Part shown: positions 1 to 8,872 of the stretch, in pieces
Position numbering within the stretch: the stretch's first letter is position 1
Layout of the letters: every line of letters begins with the position of its first letter
Source: Burkholderia dolosa
GTDB taxonomy: Bacteria > Pseudomonadota > Gammaproteobacteria > Burkholderiales > Burkholderiaceae
Direction: 5' to 3'
DNA: 64,000 bases
Assembly: GCF_902499135.1 (NCBI RefSeq)
Contig: NZ_CABVPR010000017.1
Location: 26,441-90,440 of the forward strand
Notes under the pieces: generated by a model
Database searches by the model: none
The model's input: only the letters and a program-made list of their open reading frames with translations
What the model was told of the DNA's origin: nothing
Translations under genes and position numbers: made by a program

Positions 1-1
1 C

Positions 2-1285
2 GCAGGCATCGCGCACGCGCAGGCGCGCCAGACTGCGCTTGACACCGCGCTCGTGAACGCGAAGTCAGAACTGGCGGAGCTGCAGGGGCGTTATGACCGG
101 GAGCTCAAGCTCGTTCAGGCGCTGCATGAACAACGTGAACTCGCGCCGTCCGCGCGCGACGGCGCTTCGTTCGCGCAGGCGCGGCAGGCGCTCGCCAGCG
201 CCCAGGGCAAGGCGCCGTTGATCTTCGCGGATGTCGACGCGCAGGCGATTGCGCGTGTCGTCGCCGAGTGGACCGGGGTGCCCGTCGGCAACCTCGTCGA
301 GGACGAACTGCAGAGCCTGCTCGCGCTCGAGGCACAGCTCGGAAAGCGTGTGGTCGCTCAGGACGATGCGCTTGCCGCGCTCTCCGAGAGCCTGCGCACC
401 GCGAAAGCGGGACTCAAGAACGAGCACGCGCCGCTTGGCGTGTTCCTGCTTGCCGGACCGTCCGGCGTGGGCAAGACCGAGACCGCCCTGGCGCTGGCCG
501 ATCTGCTCTTTGGTGGCGAAGCGGCGCTCACGACGATCAACATGTCGGAGTACCAGGAATCGCACACGGTGTCGCAACTGAAGGGCTCGCCCCCAGGCTA
601 CGTCGGCTATGGCCGTGGTGGCATCCTGACGGAGGCCGTACGCCAGCGCCCATATAGCGTCGTGCTGCTCGACGAGATCGAAAAGGCCCATCGTGACGTG
701 CTGGACATCTTTTACCAGGTGTTCGATCGCGGCATGATGCGCGATGGCGAGGGACGCGAGATCGATTTCCGCAACTGCGTGATCCTGATGACGTCCAACC
801 TTGGCAGCGCGCAGATCGACGAAGCGACAGTGGACAACCCCGACATCGCACAGGCCGCGCTGCTCGAGACCATCCAGCCGGAACTCGTCGCGCATTTCCA
901 GCCCGCGCTGCTCGCTCGCTTCCAGACGCTCGTCTACCGGCCGCTGGATGCAACCGCGCTCGCCTCCATCGTGCGCCTGAAGCTCGCGAAGATCGCAGGC
1001 CGCCTGCGCCGTCAGCACGACGTCGAACTGACATGCGACGAGTCGCTGATCGATGCGATGGCCGAGCTGTGTCTCGCTCGCGAATCGGGCGCGCGCAACG
1101 TCGATGCGTTCCTCAACCAGCGCATCCTGCCGACGGTGTCGCGCGAGTTGCTGGCGCGCATGGCGAGCGGCGCCCCACCGGCGAAGATCGCGCTGTCGAG
1201 CTCGGCGGAGGGCAACCTGACGATCGATTTCGTTGACCGTGACGAGGCGGTGGACGCCGCAGCGCCTGCGGCGGTCATCGCGTAA
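2..1285 (+). CDS. clpV: T6SS sheath-recycling ATPase ClpV/TssH, 5' truncated
   Basis: Carboxy-terminal part of the cytoplasmic AAA+ unfoldase that disassembles the contracted TssB/TssC sheath of type VI secretion. The frame is open at the left edge, so only about the last 427 residues are present. A helical linker is followed by the second AAA+ module: Walker A GPSGVGKT (bases 455-478), pore loop GYVGYG, Walker B VVLLDE (659-676), sensor TSNLG, and the small ClpB-type C-terminal subdomain. The GYVGYG-type Clp/Hsp100 core could also fit ClpB, but the adjoining tssE gene points to ClpV. The stop is followed after 13 bp by tssE, suggesting one operon. No frame damage is seen in the visible part. 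Confidence 0.9.
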   Translation, partial: AGIAHAQARQTALDTALVNAKSELAELQGRYDRELKLVQALHEQRELAPSARDGASFAQARQALASAQGKAPLIFADVDAQAIARVVAEWTGVPVGNLVEDELQSLLALEAQLGKRVVAQDDALAALSESLRTAKAGLKNEHAPLGVFLLAGPSGVGKTETALALADLLFGGEAALTTINMSEYQESHTVSQLKGSPPGYVGYGRGGILTEAVRQRPYSVVLLDEIEKAHRDVLDIFYQVFDRGMMRDGEGREIDFRNCVILMTSNLGSAQIDEATVDNPDIAQAALLETIQPELVAHFQPALLARFQTLVYRPLDATALASIVRLKLAKIAGRLRRQHDVELTCDESLIDAMAELCLARESGARNVDAFLNQRILPTVSRELLARMASGAPPAKIALSSSAEGNLTIDFVDRDEAVDAAAPAAVIA

Positions 1286-1298
1286 CGGAAGCGACCCC

Positions 1299-1733
1299 AT
1301 GCCGGCCGGACCCTCCCTCTATGACATGCTGCTCGGCCAGATCGGTGGTGAGCCGCTCAGCGCGTACGACGACCGAACGCTCGAGTGTATGAGCGTGCAG
1401 CAGAACGTCCAGCGCATCCTGAGCACGCGCGCGGGTGCGCTGAAGCACCTGCCCGATTACGGCTTGCCAGATCTGACCAACATTTACAAAGCCTTGCCGG
1501 CGTCTGCCCATCTGCTCAAGGAGCAGATGGAGGCGACGTTGCTCAAGTACGAGCCGCGTATCCGATCGATCGACGTCGAGATCCTCGAAAACGACGATCC
1601 CGGCGTGCTGGTGAGCTTCGAGATGACGTGCCATCTGAAAAAGGCCGGGCTGGTTCGATTTGGTACGTATTTCGAGCCACCCGGGCGCATGCATGTGAAA
1701 CGGCAACAGGTGAAATCCGGCCGGTTAATTTGA
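1299..1733 (+). CDS. tssE: T6SS baseplate subunit TssE (gp25-like)
   Basis: Predicted 144-residue wedge protein of the type VI secretion baseplate, homologous to phage T4 gp25. The central stretch (NVQRILSTRAGALKHLPDYGLPDL, read in two halves around residue 50) has the family pattern of a helix, a Leu-x-Thr-Arg-x-Gly turn and a YGLPDL element. The frame could open upstream inside clpV, but ATG 1299 gives the normal family length and follows clpV directly. No strong Shine-Dalgarno is visible, so coupling to clpV is likely. The last residues run into an inverted remnant of another gene that begins at the tssE stop, so the extreme C-terminus may have been altered by the rearrangement; the gp25 core itself looks complete. 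Confidence 0.85.
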   Translation: MPAGPSLYDMLLGQIGGEPLSAYDDRTLECMSVQQNVQRILSTRAGALKHLPDYGLPDLTNIYKALPASAHLLKEQMEATLLKYEPRIRSIDVEILENDDPGVLVSFEMTCHLKKAGLVRFGTYFEPPGRMHVKRQQVKSGRLI

Positions 1734-2154
1734 CAGGTAGACCGAAATCCTCAATCGCGTAGCCGCGCACGCATTCGGCCCGGCCATGCACGCCAGGCCG
1801 TTGCGGCACGCGTGTGATCAGCGGCGCGATGTCGCCCATATCGGCAAAGACCGGTTTGAACGGCTGTCGCGAAACCGATCTCGAACGCGCTGCCTGAATC
1901 TGGCTCGCCGGCGCCGCGAAAGTCGGCGCGAGGTTTGCCATCACGACGTCGCTGGCCCGGATCGATGAGACGTTGTTCTCTTAGATACGGTGCGCCTGGT
2001 GCGCGGGTGATACATCCCGTTCGAGCTCGGCGTCCAGCGGAAAGATGCCCTTAAACGCGAACTCAGCGCACGGCGCTTTCAGGCTCGCGCCGTAGTCGTC
2101 CGCATCTTGACGAAACAAATCGAACCCCGCGAGGTAGACGACCGGACGCGTCAT
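1731..2154 (-). pseudogene. decayed nucleoside 2-deoxyribosyltransferase
   Basis: Read on the minus strand from ATG 2154, the frame begins MTRPVVYLAGFDLFRQDADD, the typical start of nucleoside 2-deoxyribosyltransferases, enzymes that exchange bases between deoxyribonucleosides. About 55 codons in, a TAA follows ...PAHQAHRI, then the same frame resumes with SSIRASDVVMANL, the usual Asp-containing core. Next, EPDSGSAFEIGFATAV appears only in another frame and the sequence then returns to PLITRVPQRPGV and GYAIEDFGLPVKL. One nonsense codon and at least two frameshifts, plus loss of the C-terminus at the tssE boundary, make it non-functional. Recognition rests on the ordered motifs, not on a search. 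Confidence 0.75.
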
Positions 2155-2243
2155 ACGTCATGTCCGGTGATCGCCCGGACGAGCGCGCGGATATCGAGAT
2201 GCGCGAAGCGATCGGCTGCCGTCCAGATCGATGTGTCCCACGT
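2151..2243 (-). pseudogene. possible C-terminal remnant of an upstream partner gene
   Basis: About 30 in-frame codons on the minus strand (ending ...AADRFAHLDIRALVRAITGHDV) stop at a TGA that overlaps the ATG of the decayed deoxyribosyltransferase as ATGA. Such overlaps are typical of translationally coupled genes, so this may be the tail of a former operon partner. I do not recognise the family and no start could be found before the fimbrial gene. Confidence 0.3.
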
Positions 2244-2307
2244 CGCCTGATGCGCCGAAGACTGATCGACGCGGACGCGTCATCATCCGTTTCCCGCCGA
2301 TCGACGC

Positions 2308-3270
2308 TCATTCGTAACTGATGCTCACGGTCGCCAGCGACGAAACGCTTCCGGCGCTCGGGCGGCCGTTGGTCCCGACGTATTCCGCCGTCAGGTTCAA
2401 CCTTACCGAGCCATCGTTCACCGGCTCCGTCGCGGTGTTGCCCACGCCGTTGGCACCGAGTGCCGTATCGTCGTCGGCCTTCGCGAGCCGTACGCCGACA
2501 CCCGTCGCGGTGCCGGTGTTGCGAAACGCGACCGGCAGATCGGAATCCGCATCGCCAGTGAATGAAAACGTCACGCGGCTGACGCCGACGTCGCATTTCT
2601 GCATTCCGATCGAGAACTGCGTGCGACCGGACGTCTTGCCGACAGCGGACAATGAATTCGTCGCGGTAGGCGGCAGCGCGACGACCTTGCGGTCGTCGCC
2701 GACGCGAAAGTCACACGTCCCACGCGAGAACGCAATGCTGCCGTTGATCAGCTGATTGAAGTTCTGGTTCGGGTTCCCGTTGATCCCCTGCTGCCCGTCC
2801 AGTTGAAATACCGAGTAGTTCGATATCTGCGTCTGGCCGGTAGCAGGCGCCATGCCCTTGCGCAACAAGACCAGCGAATAAGTCAGATCAAAATATTTTT
2901 CATACCATGTAAGGTACCATTCAGTAACTGAAAAGCCGGTCGGAATCGACCCGTCGCTCTGTCGATAAAGTTTTCCGTTGTAGCGAATTGCGACTTCAAC
3001 GCCCTCGCCCACCGGCAACTTGCGCGGATTCACCCAGAACGAAACGGGTTCGTTGACACGAGACCAGCAGTAAAAGCGCTGCCGGATCGCCGCAGATTCC
3101 CATATGACGCCGCCTTGCTGCATTGACGCCAGCACGTATAGATCGTCTGGCAGTTTCTCGACCATCGTCACCGGCCCCTTGTCTTTTCCGATGTAACACG
3201 AAAGCGCACGCGCATCGAAAGGAAAAATCACGCAAATCAATGAAAACAGTGCCGCTAATATCCTGTTCAT
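2308..3270 (-). CDS. fimbrial tip adhesin, two-domain
   Basis: Predicted 320-residue exported protein at the distal end of a chaperone-usher operon. A signal peptide (MNRILAALFSLICVIFPFDARA) is followed by a novel N-terminal domain of about 150 residues with paired cysteines, then a C-terminal pilin-like domain (GTCDF, FSIGMQKCDVG, ATVSISYE) ending in the short alternating strand that chaperones bind. This size and two-domain plan fit a FimH-type tip adhesin rather than a shaft subunit, which is usually about 180 residues. The ligand cannot be told from the sequence. A purine-rich GAGGCGG lies just upstream of the ATG. It is the last gene after pilin, chaperone and usher, with a 240-bp AT-rich gap to the usher. 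Confidence 0.8.
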   Translation of the reverse strand: MNRILAALFSLICVIFPFDARALSCYIGKDKGPVTMVEKLPDDLYVLASMQQGGVIWESAAIRQRFYCWSRVNEPVSFWVNPRKLPVGEGVEVAIRYNGKLYRQSDGSIPTGFSVTEWYLTWYEKYFDLTYSLVLLRKGMAPATGQTQISNYSVFQLDGQQGINGNPNQNFNQLINGSIAFSRGTCDFRVGDDRKVVALPPTATNSLSAVGKTSGRTQFSIGMQKCDVGVSRVTFSFTGDADSDLPVAFRNTGTATGVGVRLAKADDDTALGANGVGNTATEPVNDGSVRLNLTAEYVGTNGRPSAGSVSSLATVSISYE

Positions 3271-3510
3271 ACTCTAACCGCCTCTAAGAAAATAAGCTTA
3301 AACGGCAATATTTCGACGATAAATAAGCGCCGCAGCAGCAGAACGACCTCGTGAAGCCCAAACCAAATCGAAATTCGACTCGCATTGAAGCCGCCAGGTC
3401 GGATTTCTGCCCGCCTCGGCACCGAATGCGTGTACATCCGCGCGACCTTCCAATGCAACGAACGATTTCTTCGGCCACGCTGCGCGTTCGGCGGCCTCGC
3501 TCCGCCGAAC
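3271..3510. other. AT-rich spacer between usher and adhesin genes
   Basis: This spacer is notably poorer in GC near the adhesin start (TAAGAAAATAAGC region) than the flanking genes. No convincing gene or hairpin is seen. It may hold a secondary promoter for the adhesin. Confidence 0.4.
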
Positions 3511-6153
3511 TCAGACGCCAGGCTCCGCTCTCCGCGCAGGAATGGCGTCCACCTCAGCCGCAACACCGCCCACCACGCACGGCAGCTCGAAGCTTTGCAA
3601 CGGCCGATATCCGGACGCCCGCTTGCGCACCGGAAGCGAATACGACACGCTGCAAACCGACTTCTCTTCGCCCTTCTCCCACTGCACGTTCAGCTCGCCA
3701 CGGTCGGCAAGGCCGCGCGCCAGCAGCTTGCCGCCCTGCCCGATCACACCGACATCCTTGCCGGCCGCATCCGTCACGATCGCGCCGAACGGCGCCAGCG
3801 AGCCGTCCGCCTGCCGAACGCGGATGATGGCCGAGCGGCCGTACTCGGTCTTGAATACGAGCAGCGGCACCGCGCCGGCGAGCGGCGCGACGCGCTGACT
3901 CGTCTCCTTCAGCTCCACGTCGGTCGACAATCCCTTCGGGTCCAGCGACACGTCGTTCATCGCGAACGGCGTCAGGAACGGCACGATCGCGTACCCGCGG
4001 CCGTCGATCCGCACGCCGGACTCGTTGGTCACGCGCGCACCTTCGGCGTGCTTGGCCTCGACGATCGCGAACGTTTCGGACAGCGGCCGCGACAACGTGA
4101 TGCCGCCCGGATGCGCGACGATCGCGCCGCGCGCGGCGAACGCGAACTGCCGATAGTCTCGGCTCGCACCGACGCTGCCGGCGAGTTCCGCGATCGAGCC
4201 GCGATACATCGCATTCGCACCGGCGCTCGTCTGCGTGCCGGACCCGCTGCTGCGATTCAGGTTGACGCCATACGACACGTTGTTGTCGACGCCGAGCGCA
4301 CCGCTCACGCTCGTCGCAACCTGCGTCATGCCGCGCGTGTCGCGGTTGACGCTCGTCGACAGCGTCGCGGGCCGCGCGCGGCCGAGCGGGATCGACAGCC
4401 CGACATACGCGAGCGTACTGGCCTGTCCCCACGCATCGCGCTGCCGCGTCGCCGACACGTTGTACGACACGTTGCGGAACGAATTGCTGTAGCCGATCGT
4501 GAAATCGAAGTCCGACCCGCTGCGATTCCAGTAGGTCGCAGTCGACGCCGTCACACTAAGGCTGCCGCCCTTCCGGCCGAGCTGCTGGCTCGTCGTCAGC
4601 GACGCGCGATTGCGCTGGCGATACAGCATGCCGGACGTCACGCGGGACTTCGACCGGTCGCGCGCAGCCATTGCATCGTTCAGGCCGAAATAGCCGTTCG
4701 TCGAATAGCGGTAAGCAGCAATCGCGACGTTCGTCCCGGTCGCCGCCACCGTCTTCGCGTAGCTGATCCGGAAACTCTGTCCCGAGTACGTCTTTTCGTT
4801 CGGGACTTTCGTCGCCGCATGCGTCACGTCGACGCCGAACGCACCCCACCCGGTGTTCAGCACGGCGCCGGCCATCATCGCCAGGTAGCCTTGCGCAGCG
4901 GTCATGCCGCTGTAGCCCGTCAGCGCATTCGTGATGCCGCGCTGCCAGGTCGCCTGCGTAAACGCGGGCGTCGTACTCGGCAGGTTGCGCACGACGCCGG
5001 CCGTCAGGCTGTAGCGGCTCTGCCCAGGACGCAACGACATCGGCACGGCCGCATACGGGACGGAGAACGAATGCGTGGAGCCGTCCGCTTCGGTGACCAC
5101 CACTTTCAGGTCGCCGCCATAGCCGGTCGGATACAGATCGTCGATCACGAAACCGCCCGGCGCGACCGTCGTCTCGTACAGCTTCACGCCGTTCTGGGAA
5201 ATCGTGACGATCGCATTGGTGTTCGCGACGCCGCGCACGACGGGCGCGTAGCCGCGCTGCGATTCGGGCAGCATCCGGTCGTCGCTGTACACGCGTATCC
5301 CGCGAAACGACGTCGAGTCGAACAGTTCGCCGGACGTGTAGCTATCGCCGACGACGAGCTGCGACGACCACGACGGCAGATTGCGCTGCAGGTACGTCGC
5401 GACGTTCTCGTAGCGTCGACGGCCGCGGTCGTCCCAGTTGAACGAGCCGCTGTGCCGGAAATGCCAGCGCTCGTAGTTGAATCCGCCGTCGACGCCTACG
5501 TAGCCTTGCGTACTGCCGTTCGCGCCGCTCGTGCGCGAGTTGTAGACGTTCGCGTTGTAGCCGACCATCGCGACGGGCACGCCTTGCGTCCACTGGTCCG
5601 GGCTGACGTAGCCGCGCGCGTGACGGCGCATCGAGATCTGCGGGATGCTCAGGTCGAGCCGCAGATCGTTGAAATCGAAGCTGACGGACGCGTCGGGAAT
5701 CGCCTGACCGATGCGCATGCATGCGCGATCGGCTTCGAGCACCGTCCGAACGTCGAGCGGCAGACGGGCGACGTCGACGCCGACGCGATCCAGCAATGCG
5801 TTGTCGAAGCACGGCTGCGCGTCCGGCGTATCGGGTGCGGCCTTGAACGGCACGTCGACGCGTCCGATCCAGTCGCCGTCGACATAAATGTCGGTGCTAT
5901 ACGTGCCGGGGCGCACCACGTTGCCGCGCGAATATCGCGACACGTCGATCGCACCGCCGCCGTTGTTCAGAAATCCGCCTTCGAACTCCACTTGCGCGAA
6001 CCGGGCCTGCGCGACTTGCTGCGGCTGCGCTCGATCCTGCGATGCAGCCCGCGCATCCATTTGCCATCCGGCGACGATCGACAGGACCAGCGCGCATATC
6101 GGCTTGAGTGTCGGCCCGCTTCGCGGGCGCAAGCTGTTGTGTTTTTTCTTCAT
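3511..6153 (-). CDS. outer-membrane fimbrial usher (FimD/PapC family)
   Basis: Predicted 880-residue usher, the outer-membrane pore and assembly platform that receives chaperone-subunit complexes and polymerises fimbriae. A basic start and hydrophobic signal peptide (about residues 17-35) precede the periplasmic N-domain (VEFEGGFLNNGGGAIDVSRY), a long beta-barrel with typical PTGYGGDL and RYS motifs, a plug domain in the middle, and C-terminal periplasmic domains ending near PCVVGG. Length and order match the family, and no internal stop or shift was found. ATG 6153 is preceded by GAAGG. It lies 93 bp downstream of the chaperone gene on the same strand. Confidence 0.92.
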   Translation of the reverse strand: MKKKHNSLRPRSGPTLKPICALVLSIVAGWQMDARAASQDRAQPQQVAQARFAQVEFEGGFLNNGGGAIDVSRYSRGNVVRPGTYSTDIYVDGDWIGRVDVPFKAAPDTPDAQPCFDNALLDRVGVDVARLPLDVRTVLEADRACMRIGQAIPDASVSFDFNDLRLDLSIPQISMRRHARGYVSPDQWTQGVPVAMVGYNANVYNSRTSGANGSTQGYVGVDGGFNYERWHFRHSGSFNWDDRGRRRYENVATYLQRNLPSWSSQLVVGDSYTSGELFDSTSFRGIRVYSDDRMLPESQRGYAPVVRGVANTNAIVTISQNGVKLYETTVAPGGFVIDDLYPTGYGGDLKVVVTEADGSTHSFSVPYAAVPMSLRPGQSRYSLTAGVVRNLPSTTPAFTQATWQRGITNALTGYSGMTAAQGYLAMMAGAVLNTGWGAFGVDVTHAATKVPNEKTYSGQSFRISYAKTVAATGTNVAIAAYRYSTNGYFGLNDAMAARDRSKSRVTSGMLYRQRNRASLTTSQQLGRKGGSLSVTASTATYWNRSGSDFDFTIGYSNSFRNVSYNVSATRQRDAWGQASTLAYVGLSIPLGRARPATLSTSVNRDTRGMTQVATSVSGALGVDNNVSYGVNLNRSSGSGTQTSAGANAMYRGSIAELAGSVGASRDYRQFAFAARGAIVAHPGGITLSRPLSETFAIVEAKHAEGARVTNESGVRIDGRGYAIVPFLTPFAMNDVSLDPKGLSTDVELKETSQRVAPLAGAVPLLVFKTEYGRSAIIRVRQADGSLAPFGAIVTDAAGKDVGVIGQGGKLLARGLADRGELNVQWEKGEEKSVCSVSYSLPVRKRASGYRPLQSFELPCVVGGVAAEVDAIPARRAEPGV

Positions 6154-6246
6154 CGTGCCTTCGTCCCCGTTGACGATTTATTTCCGCCCCCCGCTCGGGC
6201 TCCGCTGCGACGGCCGATCACACGGCCTGCCCGCCACGCCATCACG

Positions 6247-6987
6247 TCATTTCGAAACCGGCGCCTCGTGCGAGTGGTTGGCTCCCCAGTCGTCGACGCT
6301 GCTGTACAGAACCGTCGCGCCTGCCAGATCGACGCCGCTCGCCCCCGTGAGCCGGAACGAAGCCGTTTCCCCCGGCGCGACATGACCGAACTCCGCAGTG
6401 AAACGCTTGCCCGCGGACTTCAGTTCGACGCCCGCGAGGTTTACGACGTAGGCGGTCGGATTGGTGGCCTTCAACACGGGCCGGTGCGCATCGTCGGCGC
6501 CGAGCGTCCATTTCAGTCGCGCCGGCGCGTCCGCTGCATTGCCCGGCAAGCCGGCAGGCCTGTACATCAGCTTGATCCGCGTGCGAAACGCGAACTGCAG
6601 CCGGTTCACGCCGTCCTTGTCGCTGGCTTTCGGCGGGACGTCGAGCACGTTCAGCCAGAACAGCGATTCCTTGTCTGCCGGCAGCGGCTCGCCCGTATAG
6701 AGAATTCGCAGCGTCTGGCCCTTGCCGGGCTCGACACGGAAGACCGTCGGCGTGATGACGAACGGCACGTCGATCGCGTCCGGCGACGCGCGTTCGTCGC
6801 CTTTGTCGAGCCACGCCTGAATCAGCGACGGCAGCTTGCCGTCGTTGGTCAGCTGTACGGTGGCTTCTTTCTCCGATCCGGGAAACACGACACGCGTGCC
6901 CGACAGCGTCACGCTCGCGTACGCGCTCGTGCCGAACAGCATGGACACGAGGATCAGAGCGATTGCATATGAGCGGCTGATTTTCAT
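6247..6987 (-). CDS. periplasmic fimbrial chaperone (FimC/PapD family)
   Basis: Predicted 246-residue chaperone that folds and caps fimbrial subunits by donor-strand complementation in the periplasm. A signal peptide (MKISRSYAIALILVSMLFGTSAYA) is followed by two immunoglobulin-like domains. Diagnostic features are the early TRVVFPGSEKEATVQLTN strand with the conserved arginine, QAWLDKGD, PFVITPTVFRVEPGKGQ, and LFWLNVLDVPP. ATG 6987 was chosen over upstream in-frame codons because it starts the signal peptide and has AGGAAGG 9 bases before it. It lies between the pilin and usher genes. Confidence 0.93.
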   Translation of the reverse strand: MKISRSYAIALILVSMLFGTSAYASVTLSGTRVVFPGSEKEATVQLTNDGKLPSLIQAWLDKGDERASPDAIDVPFVITPTVFRVEPGKGQTLRILYTGEPLPADKESLFWLNVLDVPPKASDKDGVNRLQFAFRTRIKLMYRPAGLPGNAADAPARLKWTLGADDAHRPVLKATNPTAYVVNLAGVELKSAGKRFTAEFGHVAPGETASFRLTGASGVDLAGATVLYSSVDDWGANHSHEAPVSK

Positions 6988-7104
6988 TTTTTCGACCTTC
7001 CTGTTGATGCGAAACACGAACCGGTCCGCGCGACATGCATCGAACAACGTCTCACGCCGGCCGCCGTCGTGACGGCCGGCGTGCTCACTCGACACCTGAC
7101 GGAA

Positions 7105-7686
7105 TTACGGATAGACCAGCGAATACGTGACGAACGAGTTCGCGGAACCGGCGGTCACCGTGTCACTCGTCGCGACATACTGAGCGGCGAATTGCAGCGT
7201 CGCGGAGCCCGTGCCGCCCACCGCCGTGTCGATAGCGACGGTCTGGACGTTCTGTGCCGAGCTTTCCGCTCCGAGCTTGATGTCTTCGTATTTGTCGTTG
7301 AGAACCGCGATCTGGATGCCTTTCGCTGCATCGGTGCCAGTCAAGTTCAAGCGGCCGGTACCGATGTCGACATTCGGGCCGGGCTCGAACGCGATCGACA
7401 CCTTCTTCACCGGCGCGGAAACCGTGCCTCCCTCCCCGGCCTTGTCAGTCGCACAACCGGACACCGTGAGCTTGAACGGCGTACGGCCTGCGGTGGATCC
7501 GACACCGGTGAACTGACTGGTCGATGCCTTCGGCAGCGCAACAGAGAGGTCGCTCCCGCCGCTCACCTTGCAAGTCGACGACACGACCGATCCCGTAAAG
7601 TTGATGGTCCCGTCCGATGCATGGGCGAGGTTCACAGTCGCCAATGGCGCGGCGGCGATTACGATCAAACGAATGGTTTTTTTCAT
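7105..7686 (-). CDS. major fimbrial subunit (type 1 pilin family)
   Basis: Predicted 193-residue pilin forming the fimbrial shaft. It has a signal peptide (MKKTIRLIVIAAAPLATVNLAHA), the first strand GTINFTGSVVSSTCKVSGG with the conserved cysteine, a second cysteine in TVSGCATD, and a C-terminal strand SFVTYSLVYP ending in the family penultimate tyrosine pattern. The start at ATG 7686 gives a proper signal peptide; the preceding bases (ATATCCAAA) hold no good Shine-Dalgarno, so translation may be weak or controlled. It is the first gene of the pilin-chaperone-usher-adhesin operon. Confidence 0.92.
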   Translation of the reverse strand: MKKTIRLIVIAAAPLATVNLAHASDGTINFTGSVVSSTCKVSGGSDLSVALPKASTSQFTGVGSTAGRTPFKLTVSGCATDKAGEGGTVSAPVKKVSIAFEPGPNVDIGTGRLNLTGTDAAKGIQIAVLNDKYEDIKLGAESSAQNVQTVAIDTAVGGTGSATLQFAAQYVATSDTVTAGSANSFVTYSLVYP

Positions 7687-8330
7687 TTTGGATATGAGAA
7701 TTAACGATATAAGAATTTGGCGCCGATAATCAGTTAAATAAATTTCGCCAAACAGCCTGCACATCAACGGTTCATTTCGACATACGCGAGCCTCCGGCAA
7801 AAAGGTTTAAATAGGACGCATGCGTCATGCCGAACCTCTCGATTCGGCGTTGGATCAACCAATGAGATCGGATATCGCACTGCTTCAAATACAAAGTTCG
7901 ACGAGCGTAGCTTTTCCAGGTGGCCCAGAACGTACACTCCGTTTTGTCCGGACGACTTGAATCGATGCGTATCGCTTCCGGCAGGAAAATAATTTAATAT
8001 CGGAATCCGGCTTTACATGGTCACGCCAGACGTTCAATCAATGCATCACGCGGGCAACACCGTACTTATCGATTCCACATCGACTGTGATATAATCCGCG
8101 CCCCATGCGGCATACTCGATCATCGAGGTAACGATTCAACACCGAATTCATGTACACGCCACCAAACCGATCCGCTCTTAGTCTTTATCGAGATTTATCT
8201 GACCAAGTTTTCCTAGGAATTAACTTTTTTAATATTCTATGAAGTTAAATATTTCCCGGATATCGGACATGTCCAATTTTGCAAACCGTACACTAAGACT
8301 TGTACTACTTTTGACATTTATTAACTGTTG
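7687..8330. promoter_or_regulatory. AT-rich leader/promoter zone of the fimbrial operon
   Basis: About 640 bp, markedly poorer in GC than the window, with no recognisable gene. It should carry the promoter of the fimbrial operon on the minus strand. Visible elements: inverted repeat TTTGGCG (7716-7722)/CGCCAAA (7746-7752); perfect palindrome GACGCATGCGTC (7815-7826); hairpin GCCGAA-N8-TTCGGC (7829-7848); palindrome CTCGAT-C-ATCGAG (8115-8127); plus-strand extended -10 TGATATAAT (8087-8095). Low GC at fimbrial promoters often goes with H-NS-type silencing; that is inference here. Confidence 0.5.
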
Positions 8331-8872
8331 AGTGAAAGCCGCCGCGCTGCGCGCTCCCGGCGACAACGCCTTCTGTCGCGGCCTTCCTCGACTGCGCCGC
8401 GCCTTGGTTGCGCGCGCGGTTCGCAACCGCAAGTGCTCGGTCCAGCACACTCGAGTTCCGCGATTGATCCGGAACGTCAGTCGATCGCAAGACAATCGTG
8501 ATCCGCAGTCGGCGAGCCTGGCGACGACATGGCGTCTCTCCGGTCAGGCGATTTTCTTTGGCGGTGTGCAAGCGACGGACGGTGGCGCTGCAATAGCGTC
8601 GCGTCCGGCGACTGGGTACGACGCGCCGCGGCTAAGGTTTCGCGACGTTGCGTCGATCTCGGGCAAATTCCGTGCGACGTTGCCGACGGGCGCCGGAATC
8701 AGCGCCTGGGCGCCACCGTCGGCGCAACCCGGTTCCGGCGAGCATTTCGAGATTGCAGCGATTCCGCAGAGGACCTTTCCTGTGCAACGCATTAATCGTC
8801 GACTGCGCGATCTTCAATAATGGCCGCTAGATCTGCCCGTTATCGAGCCGGGCGAACAAACGACCAGAGTTC
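8331..8872. other. 540-bp stretch with no recognised gene
   Basis: Open frames exist on both strands, the longest 162 codons at 8332-8820, but none has a ribosome site, recognisable motif or consistent codon pattern. It may be decayed sequence belonging to the adjoining broken porin zone. Confidence 0.35.

Noticed and set aside
3385-6972. A 1195-codon open frame on the plus strand opposite the usher and chaperone genes
   Set aside because: It is the mirror of GC-rich coding DNA: Arg-, Ala- and His-rich, no domains, and it runs antisense to two clear fimbrial genes.
7716-7752. Invertible fim-type switch
   Set aside because: The 7-bp repeats are only 23 bp apart, no recombinase gene is nearby and no promoter lies between them, so a FimB/E-like switch is not supported.
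8332-8820. A 162-codon frame before the porin
   Set aside because: No ribosome site, mixed codon preference and no family features; neither strand gave a convincing protein.
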